64,000 nt of DNA from Streptomyces sp. Edi4 (GCF_040253615.1 NZ_JBEJGY010000004.1:5084001-5148000); one strand, 5' to 3'; numbered from the stretch's first letter, positions 1 through 9,042 are shown. The notes: a model not told the origin generated them from the letters alone. Made by a program: numbers and translations.

Positions 1-984
1 CGCGTCGCACTCGTGCGGCGCCTCCACCGCGATCGCCGCCCCGTCGCCCGTCCGGTCGAGGGACACGCAGGACGCGGCACGCCGTGCCATCCGGCCCGCG
101 AGCGCCGAACCGGGCAACGCCGAAAGCAACTCCGCCGCCGTCGCCCGCACATTGCGGCTCCGGTCGGCCAGGGCCCCTTCGAGGAACGGCTCGTCCGCAG
201 CCGAGAGGCCGTCACGCAACGAGTCGAGGAACAGCAGCCGGTCCTCGGCCCGCTCCGTTGACCACGTCTCGGCCAACAACGCGCGCGCCGCGTCCGGACC
301 GTGGGCCCGCACGGCCCCGAGCACCGCCACTCGTTCCGCGAACAGGCCCTCCTGCCACAGGCGTTGTACGCCGGCGGTGTCCCCGGGGTCGGGCAGCGCC
401 GTGCTGCCCGAGGCGCCCCGCAGCGCGAACCGCCACTCCGGGTTGTGCCGGGCGAGCCACAGCCCGCGCGGGCCCGCGAAGGTCAGGGCCCCCGGGCGCA
501 GATCGGTGCGGGCCCGGGCCGCGTCGAGGAGCGCGGGCAGCAGCGCGGCGGGCGCGCGCATCCCCCGTTCGTTGGCGAGGGCCAGCCACTGCGGCAGCAG
601 CTCGCCGAGATCGGGCGCCGTGCCGCGCCGGCCACCGGCGTGGGCGGGCGCCGAACGGTCCGCGAGGAGCTGGGCCAGTCGACGCCGCGCCGCCCGCGGT
701 ACCGCACGGCGCGGATCGGGCGGCGCGGCCGGCGGACGCCCAGCCGCCGACGCGGGGACCAGCCCCGCCCTGCGGCGCACGGTCTGTATCGCGGCGGTGT
801 CCAGCAGCTCCTCGGGCGTGCCGGCCGCCGGGCGCCGGTCGGTACCGAGGAGCGCCGCGCTCACCAACTCCTCCCAGGGCGGGGAAACCGCTGTCGTCGC
901 CCCCTTCGGCTCCCCATCGCCGTCCATGCCGGCGCCGACCATGCTCGTGTGCGTACTTGCGTTCGTGCTCGTACTCGCGCTCAC
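1..984 (-). CDS. DUF5691 family protein, 3' end beyond the window
   Basis: The reading frame is open from a GTG at 984 to the window edge, so only the first 328 codons are seen. The start is supported by a GGGGGAG ribosome site 3 to 5 bases upstream. After a Ser/Thr-rich leader the protein reads WEELVSAALLGTDRRP, the opening typical of DUF5691 proteins as I remember them. It lies 82 bases downstream of the SWIM zinc-finger gene on the same strand and is probably its operon partner. Together they would respond to the promoter at 2436-2458. Molecular function is unknown. An internal Met codon shortly after the GTG is a possible alternative start. Confidence 0.75.
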   Translation of the reverse strand, partial: MSASTSTNASTHTSMVGAGMDGDGEPKGATTAVSPPWEELVSAALLGTDRRPAAGTPEELLDTAAIQTVRRRAGLVPASAAGRPPAAPPDPRRAVPRAARRRLAQLLADRSAPAHAGGRRGTAPDLGELLPQWLALANERGMRAPAALLPALLDAARARTDLRPGALTFAGPRGLWLARHNPEWRFALRGASGSTALPDPGDTAGVQRLWQEGLFAERVAVLGAVRAHGPDAARALLAETWSTERAEDRLLFLDSLRDGLSAADEPFLEGALADRSRNVRATAAELLSALPGSALAGRMARRAASCVSLDRTGDGAAIAVEAPHECDA

Positions 985-1066
985 TGCTCCCCCTTCGCTT
1001 CGGCCCGGGCCGTCCGTGCGCGGACCCGCGCCCCGCCCCCGGCGCACCCGCTCCAGCAGCCCTCCC

Positions 1067-2428
1067 TCACGTCAACGCCACCGCCTCCGTGGCCCCTTCG
1101 GACCACACCGCCAGCGGGGTGAAACCCCGGTGGCCGCATTCGCCGAACACGGTCACCGGGGAACCCCCGGACACGGCGAGGAGCTTCCACAGCCCCGCGC
1201 GGCCGACGCCGCCCGAGGCCACTGGCAGAGCCAACGCGCCCTTCACGTCGGCCAGTTGCCACCTCTCGGCGTCGCCCTGAGGAGGTATCGGGACGACCTC
1301 GGTGAGCGTCGTGGGGCACGCGTCGAGCCACGGATCGTCCAGGAGCGCCCGGCCGTACCGCTCCAGCGCCTGCGCCGTCGTGGTGCCCGGCGGCGGACCG
1401 CCGGCCGGGACCGGAGTCCCGTACCGCTCGCCCAGGGCGGCCCGCACCTGCCCCGCGCCGGGATACGGCGTCAGATCGGCGTCGATCGCCAGGCCCACCG
1501 GCAGCGCGACCGACGGCGCGCGGCCCGCCGCGCCGAAGTCCAAAACCAGCGCCGAGCGGCCCGATTCCCTTCCGTACAGCCAGATCCGGCGCGTGGTGAG
1601 CTTCGCGTCGGCCGTGTCGTACTGGGCGATGACCTGCCAGCTGTCGCGGATCGCCGGGCCCTGCGGGGCGGCGGGCACGCCGACGCGTGAACGCACCGTG
1701 GCGGCCAACGGGGCCGGCGCGACGTCCCGGCCGAGCCACGCCCGGTCCAAGAGGTGCAGCAGCGCGCACTCCTCCAAAAGCCGCGCCGGCCAGCCCGGCC
1801 CCGAGCCCGGTATCGCGCCCAACTCCCTTACCCGCGCGGCCAGTCCGGGTGCCTGGGCGTCCACCATGCGGGCCGCCGTCTCCTCCCACAGGCCGTACCC
1901 GGGCCGCTCGGCCGCCGCGAGGCCGCCCCGCAGGAGATCCGCGAGCCGCTGCTCCAGCTCCAGGGCCCCGGAGGTGATCCGGCCCGCCCGTTTCTCGGCC
2001 CGCCGCCTGGCCGCCTCGGGGTCGGCGACGGCGCCGGTGCCGCCCGCCGGTCCCGTACCGTCCCGCCCGCCGCGCTCGCCGCCCCGGCGGCGGGCATCCA
2101 GCCACCGCTCCACCCAGTCCGGCGCCACCCCCTCCGGCACCGCCGCCTCGCCGCCCGTCCAGAGCAGCAGCAGTCCCACCGCGTGCTTGCACGGGAACTT
2201 CCGGCTCGGGCAACCGCACAGGAAGGCGGGGCCCGTTGTGTCGACCACCGTCCGGTACGGCTGCTCGCCGCTGCCCGCGCACAGGCCCCACACGGCGCCC
2301 GTACCGTCACACCCGCTCCCCGACCACGGCCCGGCCGCGCCGAGCCTGCTTCCCGCCTTGCGTGACGCGTCGTCAGGCGCCAGGGCCAGCACCTGCTCCG
2401 CCGTCCAGCGGACCCCCTGCTGAGTCAT
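1067..2428 (-). CDS. SWIM zinc finger family protein
   Basis: 453 aa. The N-terminal region holds a SWIM zinc-binding motif: Cys71, Cys73, Cys80 and His82 in LCGCPSRKFPCKHAVG. SWIM domains are known for binding nucleic acid or protein partners, and the target here is unknown. A Gly/Ala-rich middle is followed by a long C-terminal domain typical of actinobacterial SWIM proteins encoded next to MoxR ATPases. The start ATG at 2428 lies 7 bases after a TACCTT -10 box with no Shine-Dalgarno sequence, so the mRNA is probably leaderless. The open frame continues upstream to 2617, but that part overlaps the promoter and looks non-coding. The gene is divergent from the MoxR-DUF5682-VWA operon. Confidence 0.88.
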   Translation of the reverse strand: MTQQGVRWTAEQVLALAPDDASRKAGSRLGAAGPWSGSGCDGTGAVWGLCAGSGEQPYRTVVDTTGPAFLCGCPSRKFPCKHAVGLLLLWTGGEAAVPEGVAPDWVERWLDARRRGGERGGRDGTGPAGGTGAVADPEAARRRAEKRAGRITSGALELEQRLADLLRGGLAAAERPGYGLWEETAARMVDAQAPGLAARVRELGAIPGSGPGWPARLLEECALLHLLDRAWLGRDVAPAPLAATVRSRVGVPAAPQGPAIRDSWQVIAQYDTADAKLTTRRIWLYGRESGRSALVLDFGAAGRAPSVALPVGLAIDADLTPYPGAGQVRAALGERYGTPVPAGGPPPGTTTAQALERYGRALLDDPWLDACPTTLTEVVPIPPQGDAERWQLADVKGALALPVASGGVGRAGLWKLLAVSGGSPVTVFGECGHRGFTPLAVWSEGATEAVALT

Positions 2429-2435
2429 GTCCCCG

Positions 2436-2458
2436 AAGGTACGGGCGGCCACTGACAA
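2436..2458 (-). promoter_or_regulatory. Predicted PafBC-type promoter driving the SWIM gene
   Basis: On the minus strand the sequence is TTGTCAGTG, eight bases, then TACCTT. This exactly fits the published actinobacterial RecA-independent damage promoter (TTGTCRGTG-N8-TANNNT) recognised through PafBC. The -10 box ends 7 bases before the ATG at 2428, which predicts a leaderless transcript. The -35-like element lies inside the left arm of a perfect 16-bp inverted repeat (2448-2463 and 2492-2507). Motif identity is seen in the sequence; use by PafBC is inference. Confidence 0.7.
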
Positions 2459-2496
2459 TCGGCTCCGACCTGCGACGATCCGCCGCCCACGGCCGA

Positions 2497-2519
2497 TTGT
2501 CAGTGGCGTGGTGCACGGT
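2497..2519 (+). promoter_or_regulatory. Predicted PafBC-type promoter driving the MoxR operon
   Basis: TTGTCAGTG at 2497-2505 is followed by eight bases and CACGGT, which matches the damage promoter except for a C at the first -10 position. It is the mirror image of the minus-strand promoter and sits in the right arm of the same perfect inverted repeat. It would give a leader of about 40 bases ending in a strong Shine-Dalgarno sequence before the MoxR gene. Confidence 0.55.
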
Positions 2520-2565
2520 GGGACCACAGCCGGCCGAACGGCTCGAACGATCTGGAGGGGGAGCC

Positions 2566-3795
2566 ATGACCGTGTCCGAAATCGGGTCCGACGTCGCATC
2601 CGCAACCGAGCCCGCAACCGGGCCCGCAGCCGAGCCCGCCCACCCCGCGTCCCACGCCGGCGCGGGCGGGACGTCCCCCGCCGGCCACGCCCGGTCCGGC
2701 GGCGACGGCGCCTCGCCCGAGCCCCTGCGGCCCCATGCCGAGCACGCCTTCGCGGACGAGCTGGCGGCGCTCGCGGCGGCCGACGACCGTCCGCGTCCGG
2801 CCCGTTGGCGGCTCTCGCCGTGGGCCGTCGCCACGTACCTGCTCGGCGGCGTCCTGCCCGATGGCACCGTGATCACCCCGAAGTACGTGGGCCCGCGCCG
2901 CATCGTGGAGGTCGCCGTCACCACCCTCGCCACCGACCGCGCCCTGCTCCTGCTGGGCGTGCCCGGCACCGCCAAGACATGGGTGTCGGAGCATCTGGCG
3001 GCGGCCGTGAGCGGGGATTCCACCCTGCTGGTGCAGGGCACGGCGGGCACCCCGGAGGAGGCGATCCGCTACGGCTGGAACTACGCGCGGCTGCTCGCCC
3101 ACGGCCCGAGCCGTGAGGCGCTGGTGCCGAGTCCCGTCCTGCGGGCCATGGCGCTGGGCATGACCGCCCGGGTCGAAGAACTGACCCGCATGCCCGCCGA
3201 CGTACAGGACACCCTGATCACGATCCTGTCCGAAAAGACGCTGCCGATCCCGGAGTTGGGGACACAGACGCAGGCCGTGCGCGGCTTCAATCTGATCGCC
3301 ACCGCCAACGACCGCGATCGCGGCGTGAACGAACTGTCCAGCGCCCTGCGCCGCCGCTTCAACACGGTGGTCCTGCCGCTGCCCGCCACCGCCGAAGCCG
3401 AGGTCGACATCGTCTCGCGCCGGGTCGGCCAGCTGGGCCGCTCGCTCGACCTGCCGGCCGTGCCCGACGGCATGGCGGAGATCCACCGCGTCGTGACCGT
3501 CTTCCGCGAACTGCGCGAGGGCGTGACCACCGACGGCCGTACCAAGCTCAAATCCCCGTCGGGGACACTCTCCACGGCCGAGGCGATCTCCGTGGTGACG
3601 GGCGGTCTCGCCCTCGCCGCCCACTTCGGCGACGGGGTGCTCAGGTCGGCCGACGTGGCCGCCGGCCTCCTCGGCGCCGTGGTGCGCGATCCGGCGGCGG
3701 ACCGTGTCATCTGGCAGGAGTACCTGGAGACGGTGGTCCGGGAGCGGACCGGCTGGCAGGACTTCTACCGCGCCTGCCGTGAGGTGTCCGTATGA
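2566..3795 (+). CDS. MoxR-family AAA+ ATPase
   Basis: 409 aa. ATG at 2566 follows GGAGGGGGAG closely. The first 60 or so residues are Ala/Pro/Glu-rich and look disordered. The AAA+ core starts near residue 100, with Walker A GVPGTAKT at 131-138. The Walker B position reads VEELTR, with Glu where many MoxR proteins have Asp, followed by the sensor-like ATANDRDRG. Proteins of this family act as ATP-driven chaperones that work with VWA-domain partners on metal insertion or complex assembly. It overlaps the DUF5682 gene by ATGA and is co-transcribed with a VWA protein, the usual MoxR arrangement. The substrate is unknown. Confidence 0.9.
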   Translation: MTVSEIGSDVASATEPATGPAAEPAHPASHAGAGGTSPAGHARSGGDGASPEPLRPHAEHAFADELAALAAADDRPRPARWRLSPWAVATYLLGGVLPDGTVITPKYVGPRRIVEVAVTTLATDRALLLLGVPGTAKTWVSEHLAAAVSGDSTLLVQGTAGTPEEAIRYGWNYARLLAHGPSREALVPSPVLRAMALGMTARVEELTRMPADVQDTLITILSEKTLPIPELGTQTQAVRGFNLIATANDRDRGVNELSSALRRRFNTVVLPLPATAEAEVDIVSRRVGQLGRSLDLPAVPDGMAEIHRVVTVFRELREGVTTDGRTKLKSPSGTLSTAEAISVVTGGLALAAHFGDGVLRSADVAAGLLGAVVRDPAADRVIWQEYLETVVRERTGWQDFYRACREVSV

Positions 3796-6428
3796 CCACG
3801 CCCGGACCCCACGCCGTCCCGCCCGGCGCCGTCCCGCCCCACGCCGTCCCGCCCCGCGCGGACGGGCCGCTGCTGCTCGGGGTGCGCCACCACGGGCCCG
3901 GGTCCGCGCGTGCGGTGCGGGCCGCGCTCGGGGCCGCGCGGCCCCGCGTCGTCCTGGTCGAGGGACCCCCTGAGGGCGACGCGCTGCTGGCCCTCGCCGC
4001 CGAGAAGGACATGCGCCCGCCGGTCGCGCTGCTCGCGCACGTGGCCGACGACCCGGGGCGCGCCGCGTTCTGGCCGATGGCGGAGTTCTCGCCGGAGTGG
4101 GTGGCGATCCGGTGGGCGCTGGCGCACGGAGCCGAGGTCCGCCTCATCGACCTGCCCGCCGCCCACTCGCTCGCCCTGGCGGACGGTACGGATCCGGCCG
4201 ATCCCGACCCCGCCCCCGGCGCCCCCGCGACCACGGAACCCGCGACACCGGAACCCGCACCCGAGGGCGGCGCCGCGCCGGCCGCCTCCGTCGACCCGGT
4301 CGGCGCGCTCGCCGAGGCCGCCGGATACGACGACCCGGAGCGCTGGTGGGAGGACGTCGTCGAGCACCGGGGCGCGGTGGCCGACCCCTTGGCGCCGTTC
4401 GCCGCGCTCGGCGAGGCCATGGCCGCGCTGCGCGAGACGTACGGCGACGGCGGTCATGCACACGACCTGATCCGCGAGGCCCACATGCGGCAGCAACTGT
4501 GCGCCGCCGTAAGGGAGTTCGGGGTAGCGGAGGTCGCCGTTGTCTGCGGGGCCTGGCACGTGCCGGCGCTCGCCGGACGGTTCACCGTCGCCGCGGATCG
4601 AGCCCTGCTCAAGGGGTTGCCCAAGGTCAAGGCGGAGCTGACCTGGGTGCCCTGGACGCACCGCAGGCTCGCCCGGCGCAGCGGCTACGGCGCGGGGATG
4701 GACGCACCCGGCTGGTACCGGCATCTGTTCGAGGCCACCGACCGGCCGGTGGAGCGCTGGATGACCAAGGTGGCGGGCCTGCTCCGCGAGGAGGACCGCC
4801 AGATCTCGTCGGCCCACGTCATCGAGGCCGTCCGGCTCGCCGGGACGCTCGCGGCGATGCGCGACCGGCCGCTGCCGGGCCTCGCCGAGACCATGGACGC
4901 GGTACGGGCCGTGATGTGCGAGGGGTCCGACGTGCCGCTCGGCCTGATCCACGACCGGCTGGTCGTCGGAGACGTGCTGGGCGAGGTGCCCGACGCGGCG
5001 CCCGCCGTCCCGCTCCAGCGCGACCTGGTGCGGATCCAGCGCGGCCTGCGGCTCAAACCGGAGGCCGCCGAGCGGGAGTTGGAGCTCGATCTGCGCAAGG
5101 AGACCGACGCCGGGCGCAGCAGGCTGCTGCACCGGTTGCGGCTGCTCGGCATCGGCTGGGGGGAGCGCGTCCAGGCGCGCTCCACCGGCACCTTCCGGGA
5201 GAGCTGGCGGTTGAGCTGGGAGCCCGAGCTCTCGGTGCGGGTCGCCGAGGCCGGGGTGTGGGGCACCACCGTGGTGGCCGCCGCGACCGCCAAGGCGCGG
5301 GCCGACGCGGCCGCCGCGACCTCGCTCGGCGCCGTCACCGCCCTCGCCGAGCGCTGCCTGCTCGCCGAACTGCCGGGCGCGCTGGCGGTGGTGATGCGGG
5401 CGCTCGCCGACCGGGCCGCGCTCGACACCGACGTCGCCCATCTCGCCCAGGCACTGCCCGCCCTCGCCCGCGCCCTGCGCTACGGCGACGTCAGGGGCAC
5501 CGGCACGGCGGGTCTCGCCGAGGTCGCCGCAGGTCTGGCCGAGCGTATTTGTGTGGGCTTCGCGCCCGCCTGCTCCGGCCTCGACGCGGACGGCGCCGCC
5601 GAGATGCGTACGCACCTGGACGCCGTGCACACCGCGACACGCCTCCTCGCCGGCCCGTCCGGCCCCGGCGCGGACGGGTTGCGCGAGCGCTGGAGCGCCG
5701 TCCTGGTCCGGCTCGCCTCGCGGGACACCGTCCCCGGGGTCATCCGGGGCCGGGCGGCCCGGCTGTTGCTCGATGAGGGGAGCATCGAGAGCGAGGACGC
5801 GGCGCGGTACATGGGCCTCGCCCTGTCCCCGGGTACGGCGCCCGCCGACGCGGCCGCCTGGATCGAGGGATTCGTCGGCGGGGCATCGGGCGGCGGCATG
5901 CTCCTGGTGCACGACGACCGGCTGCTCGCCCTGGTCGACGGCTGGCTGACGGGCGTGCCACCGGACGCGTTCACCGACGTACTGCCGCTGCTGCGCCGCA
6001 CGTTCGCCGCGTACGACGCGGGGGCGCGGCGCACGCTGGGGGAGCTGGTGCGGCGCGGACCAGCCGAGCGCCCCGGTCCCGGCGACGCGGCCGCCCCCGG
6101 ATTCGGCGCCGCACTCGACACCGGGCGCGCCGACGCCGTACTGCCGCTGATGGCCCTGCTGCTGGGCCGCACCGCGCCGGCGCCCACCGGGTACGAGCCC
6201 GCACCGGCATCCACGCCACCGCTCACACCCCCACCCACAACCACCGGCTCACTCCGGACCAACGCCTGTGCCAGACCCGACGACTTGAAGGGATCCGACA
6301 CCCTTGCCGGAACCGACGCCTGTGCCGGACCCGACAATCCCGATGACCCCGTTCGTTCCAGCGGCCCCGATGGGGATGGTCGCGACTGCCTTGGCCGCTC
6401 CAACAACCCTATGGGGGTGCGGTGTTGA
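3792..6428 (+). CDS. DUF5682 family protein
   Basis: 878 aa, starting at the ATG that overlaps the MoxR stop (ATGA), so translation is probably coupled. The N-terminus after a His/Pro-rich repeat reads LLGVRHHGPGSARAVRAAL, which I recognise as the start of DUF5682 proteins encoded with MoxR and VWA genes. Known function is lacking. The body contains long helical Ala/Leu/Arg-rich segments. The last 80 or so residues (from about 6190) are Thr/Pro/Asp-rich with repeated CAGPD-like words, and the base composition is less biased there, so this tail may be recent and non-essential. It overlaps the VWA start by 7 bases. Confidence 0.85.
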   Translation: MTTPGPHAVPPGAVPPHAVPPRADGPLLLGVRHHGPGSARAVRAALGAARPRVVLVEGPPEGDALLALAAEKDMRPPVALLAHVADDPGRAAFWPMAEFSPEWVAIRWALAHGAEVRLIDLPAAHSLALADGTDPADPDPAPGAPATTEPATPEPAPEGGAAPAASVDPVGALAEAAGYDDPERWWEDVVEHRGAVADPLAPFAALGEAMAALRETYGDGGHAHDLIREAHMRQQLCAAVREFGVAEVAVVCGAWHVPALAGRFTVAADRALLKGLPKVKAELTWVPWTHRRLARRSGYGAGMDAPGWYRHLFEATDRPVERWMTKVAGLLREEDRQISSAHVIEAVRLAGTLAAMRDRPLPGLAETMDAVRAVMCEGSDVPLGLIHDRLVVGDVLGEVPDAAPAVPLQRDLVRIQRGLRLKPEAAERELELDLRKETDAGRSRLLHRLRLLGIGWGERVQARSTGTFRESWRLSWEPELSVRVAEAGVWGTTVVAAATAKARADAAAATSLGAVTALAERCLLAELPGALAVVMRALADRAALDTDVAHLAQALPALARALRYGDVRGTGTAGLAEVAAGLAERICVGFAPACSGLDADGAAEMRTHLDAVHTATRLLAGPSGPGADGLRERWSAVLVRLASRDTVPGVIRGRAARLLLDEGSIESEDAARYMGLALSPGTAPADAAAWIEGFVGGASGGGMLLVHDDRLLALVDGWLTGVPPDAFTDVLPLLRRTFAAYDAGARRTLGELVRRGPAERPGPGDAAAPGFGAALDTGRADAVLPLMALLLGRTAPAPTGYEPAPASTPPLTPPPTTTGSLRTNACARPDDLKGSDTLAGTDACAGPDNPDDPVRSSGPDGDGRDCLGRSNNPMGVRC

Positions 6429-7594
6429 CGACGTGCACGCGACCAAGTGATGACGAGCGACTGCGGCGCTGGCGGCTGGTGCTCGGCGGGGAGCCGGGCG
6501 CCGAGGGGACCGGCCGCGCCCTGACCGGACGGGACGCCGCGATGGACGGCGCGCTGGCCGCCCTCTACGGCGGCGCGGGTCACACGGCCAGGAGCGGGGC
6601 CAAGGACCGGGGCGCGGGGCTCGGGGCGTCCGCGCCGTCGGTCGCGCGCTGGCTCGGCGACATCCGTACGTACTTCCCGTCGTCCGTCGTACAGGTCATG
6701 CAGCGCGACGCGATGGAACGGCTCGGCCTGTCCGCCCTGCTCCTGGAGCCGGAGATGCTGGAGGCCGTGGAGGCCGACGTGCATCTCGTCGGGACCCTGC
6801 TCGCGCTCAACAAGGCGATGCCCGAAACCACCCGGGAGACCGCCCGCGCCGTGGTGCGCAAGGTCGTCGAGGACCTGGAGAAGCGGCTGGCCACCCGGAC
6901 CAGGGCCACCCTCACCGGCGCCCTCGACCGGGGCGCCCGCGTCAGCCGGCCCCGCCATCGCGACATCGACTGGGACCGCACGATCCGGGCCAACCTCAAG
7001 AACTACCTGCCCGAGCACGGCACCGTGGTGCCCGAGCGCCTGATCGGGTACGGGCGCGCGGCGCGGGGGGTGAGGAAGGAGGTCGTGCTCTGTGTCGACC
7101 AGTCCGGTTCGATGGCCGCGTCCGTCGTCCACGCCGCGGTCTTCGGCGCCGTGCTGGCCTCGATGCGCTCGATCGCCACGCGTCTCGTGGTCTTCGACAC
7201 CGCCGTCGTCGACCTCACCGACCAGCTCGACGACCCCGTCGACGTCCTGTTCGCAGCCCAGCTGGGCGGCGGCACCGACATCAACCGGGCGCTCGCGTAC
7301 TGCCAGTCGAAGATCACCCGTCCTGCCGACACCGTGGTCGTTCTCATCAGTGATCTTTACGAGGGCGGCATACGGGACGAGATGCTGAAGCGGGTCGCGG
7401 CGATGCAGGCGTCGGGGGTGCGGTTCGTGGCCCTGCTGGCGCTCTCCGACGAGGGCGCCCCGGCCTACGACCGCGATCACGCCGCGGCGCTCGCGGCCCT
7501 GGGCGCCCCCGCCTTCGCCTGCACCCCCGACCTGTTCCCCGAGGTGATGGCCGCGGCGATCGAGCAAAGGCCGCTGCCGATACCCCAGGGGTGA
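6422..7594 (+). CDS. VWA domain-containing protein, MoxR partner
   Basis: 390 aa, starting at a GTG (6422) inside the end of the DUF5682 gene; the next codon TTG is an alternative. The C-terminal half is a von Willebrand A domain with the metal-ion MIDAS motif DQSGS at about residues 226-230 and a later TDI segment (GGGTDINRAL). The N-terminal half is helical and carries the AAA-associated region common in VWA partners of MoxR. The pair probably forms a chaperone that remodels an unidentified client. It is the last gene of the operon. Confidence 0.9.
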   Translation: MLTTCTRPSDDERLRRWRLVLGGEPGAEGTGRALTGRDAAMDGALAALYGGAGHTARSGAKDRGAGLGASAPSVARWLGDIRTYFPSSVVQVMQRDAMERLGLSALLLEPEMLEAVEADVHLVGTLLALNKAMPETTRETARAVVRKVVEDLEKRLATRTRATLTGALDRGARVSRPRHRDIDWDRTIRANLKNYLPEHGTVVPERLIGYGRAARGVRKEVVLCVDQSGSMAASVVHAAVFGAVLASMRSIATRLVVFDTAVVDLTDQLDDPVDVLFAAQLGGGTDINRALAYCQSKITRPADTVVVLISDLYEGGIRDEMLKRVAAMQASGVRFVALLALSDEGAPAYDRDHAAALAALGAPAFACTPDLFPEVMAAAIEQRPLPIPQG

Positions 7595-7631
7595 GGGAAG
7601 TCATACCTGGGCGCGCCCTGAGCAGGGGATC

Positions 7632-7647
7632 TGTGACAGGTATCACC
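7632..7647. promoter_or_regulatory. Crp-like inverted repeat upstream of sucC
   Basis: TGTGA, six bases, TCACC differs in one base from the classical CRP consensus (TGTGA-N6-TCACA) and is close to the Streptomyces Crp motif (GTG-N6-GNCAC). It lies about 180 bases before sucC, in the 232-base gap after the VWA gene. Binding is inference. Confidence 0.35.
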
Positions 7648-7826
7648 GCTCAGGTGTGATCCTTGATTTAGGGAGGCGCGGCCCACGGAGATAACCTGCG
7701 AGACGGACATGCCGCGTACTCGGACACCGTGTACGCCTCCCTCAGTGACAGCGCCGTCACGTTGCCCTTCGCGGCACGCCCAGCAGACAACGCAACCGCG
7801 ATACCACTGAAAAGGGACGGACGCGC

Positions 7827-9020
7827 GTGGACCTGTTCGAGTACCAGGCGAGGGACCTCTTCGCCAAGCACGGTGTACCGGTGCTGGCCGGTGAAGTGAT
7901 CGACACGCCTGAGGCGGCGCGCGAGGCCACTGAGCGTCTCGGCGGCAAGTCGGTCGTCAAGGCGCAGGTGAAGGTCGGTGGCCGCGGCAAGGCCGGCGGC
8001 GTGAAGCTGGCCGCCGACGCGGACGAGGCAGTCGCCCGCGCCACGGACATCCTCGGCATGGACATCAAGGGCCACACGGTCCACAAGGTGATGATCGCCG
8101 AGCTGTCGCCCGAGATCGAGGCGGAGTACTACGTCTCGTACCTCCTCGACCGCACCAACCGCACCTTCCTCGCCATGGCGTCGGTGCAGGGCGGCATGGA
8201 CATCGAGGAGGTCGCGGAGAAGACCCCCGAGGCCCTGGCGAAGGTCCCGGTCAACGCCGTCGAGGGCGTCGACATCGAGAAGGCCCGCGAGATCGTGGCC
8301 CTGGCGAAGTTCCCGGCCGACGTGGCCGAGGGCGTCGCCGAGGCCATGGTGACCCTGTGGAAGACCTTCGTCGCCGAGGACGCGCTCCTCGTCGAGGTCA
8401 ACCCGCTGGTGAAGACCAAGGACGGCCGCATCCTCGCCCTCGACGGCAAGGTGTCGCTCGACGAGAACGCCGAGTTCCGTCAGCCCGGCCACGAGGCGCT
8501 TGAGGACAAGGCCGCGGCCAACCCCCTCGAGGCGGCCGCCAAGGCCAAGAACCTCAACTACGTGAAGCTCGACGGCGAGGTCGGCATCATCGGCAACGGC
8601 GCGGGTCTCGTCATGAGCACCCTGGACGTCGTCGCGTACGCCGGTGAGGCGTACACATCGGCGAATGGCGGCGGCGTGAAGCCGGCCAACTTCCTCGACA
8701 TCGGCGGCGGCGCCTCCGCCCAGGTGATGGCGAACGGCCTGGAGATCATCCTCGGCGACGCGGACGTCAAGTCCGTGTTCGTCAACGTCTTCGGCGGCAT
8801 CACCGCCTGCGACGAGGTCGCCAACGGCATCATCCAGGCGCTGGCCCTCCTCGCCGACAAGGGCGAAGAGGTCACCAAGCCGCTCGTCGTCCGTCTCGAC
8901 GGCAACAACGCGGAGCTGGGTCGCAAGATCCTCAGCGACGCCAACCACCCGCTGGTGCAGCGCGTGGACACCATGGACGGCGCGGCCGACAAGGCCGCCG
9001 AGCTCGCGGCTGCGAAGTAA
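7827..9020 (+). CDS. sucC: Succinyl-CoA synthetase (ADP-forming) subunit beta
   Basis: 397 aa, close to the usual 386-397. The start is GTG at 7827 with AAAGGGA about ten bases upstream, giving the standard opening MDLFEYQARDLFAKHGVPV. The N-terminal ATP-grasp part includes VVKAQVKVGGRGKAGG. The C-terminal part carries the ligase CoA domain with NFLDIGGGAS and VFVNVFGGIT. The enzyme converts succinyl-CoA to succinate with nucleoside triphosphate formation in the TCA cycle, as a complex with SucD encoded 22 bases downstream. The upstream gap carries a Crp-like repeat, so carbon-responsive control is possible. Confidence 0.97.
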   Translation: MDLFEYQARDLFAKHGVPVLAGEVIDTPEAAREATERLGGKSVVKAQVKVGGRGKAGGVKLAADADEAVARATDILGMDIKGHTVHKVMIAELSPEIEAEYYVSYLLDRTNRTFLAMASVQGGMDIEEVAEKTPEALAKVPVNAVEGVDIEKAREIVALAKFPADVAEGVAEAMVTLWKTFVAEDALLVEVNPLVKTKDGRILALDGKVSLDENAEFRQPGHEALEDKAAANPLEAAAKAKNLNYVKLDGEVGIIGNGAGLVMSTLDVVAYAGEAYTSANGGGVKPANFLDIGGGASAQVMANGLEIILGDADVKSVFVNVFGGITACDEVANGIIQALALLADKGEEVTKPLVVRLDGNNAELGRKILSDANHPLVQRVDTMDGAADKAAELAAAK

Positions 9021-9042
9021 GGGAAGAGGTTAAGACACCACC

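Noticed and set aside
84..1690. Long plus-strand open frames over the DUF5691 and SWIM genes
   Set aside because: They are antisense shadows caused by high GC; their Arg/Pro/Ala-rich products have no domain and the minus-strand frames carry clear family motifs.
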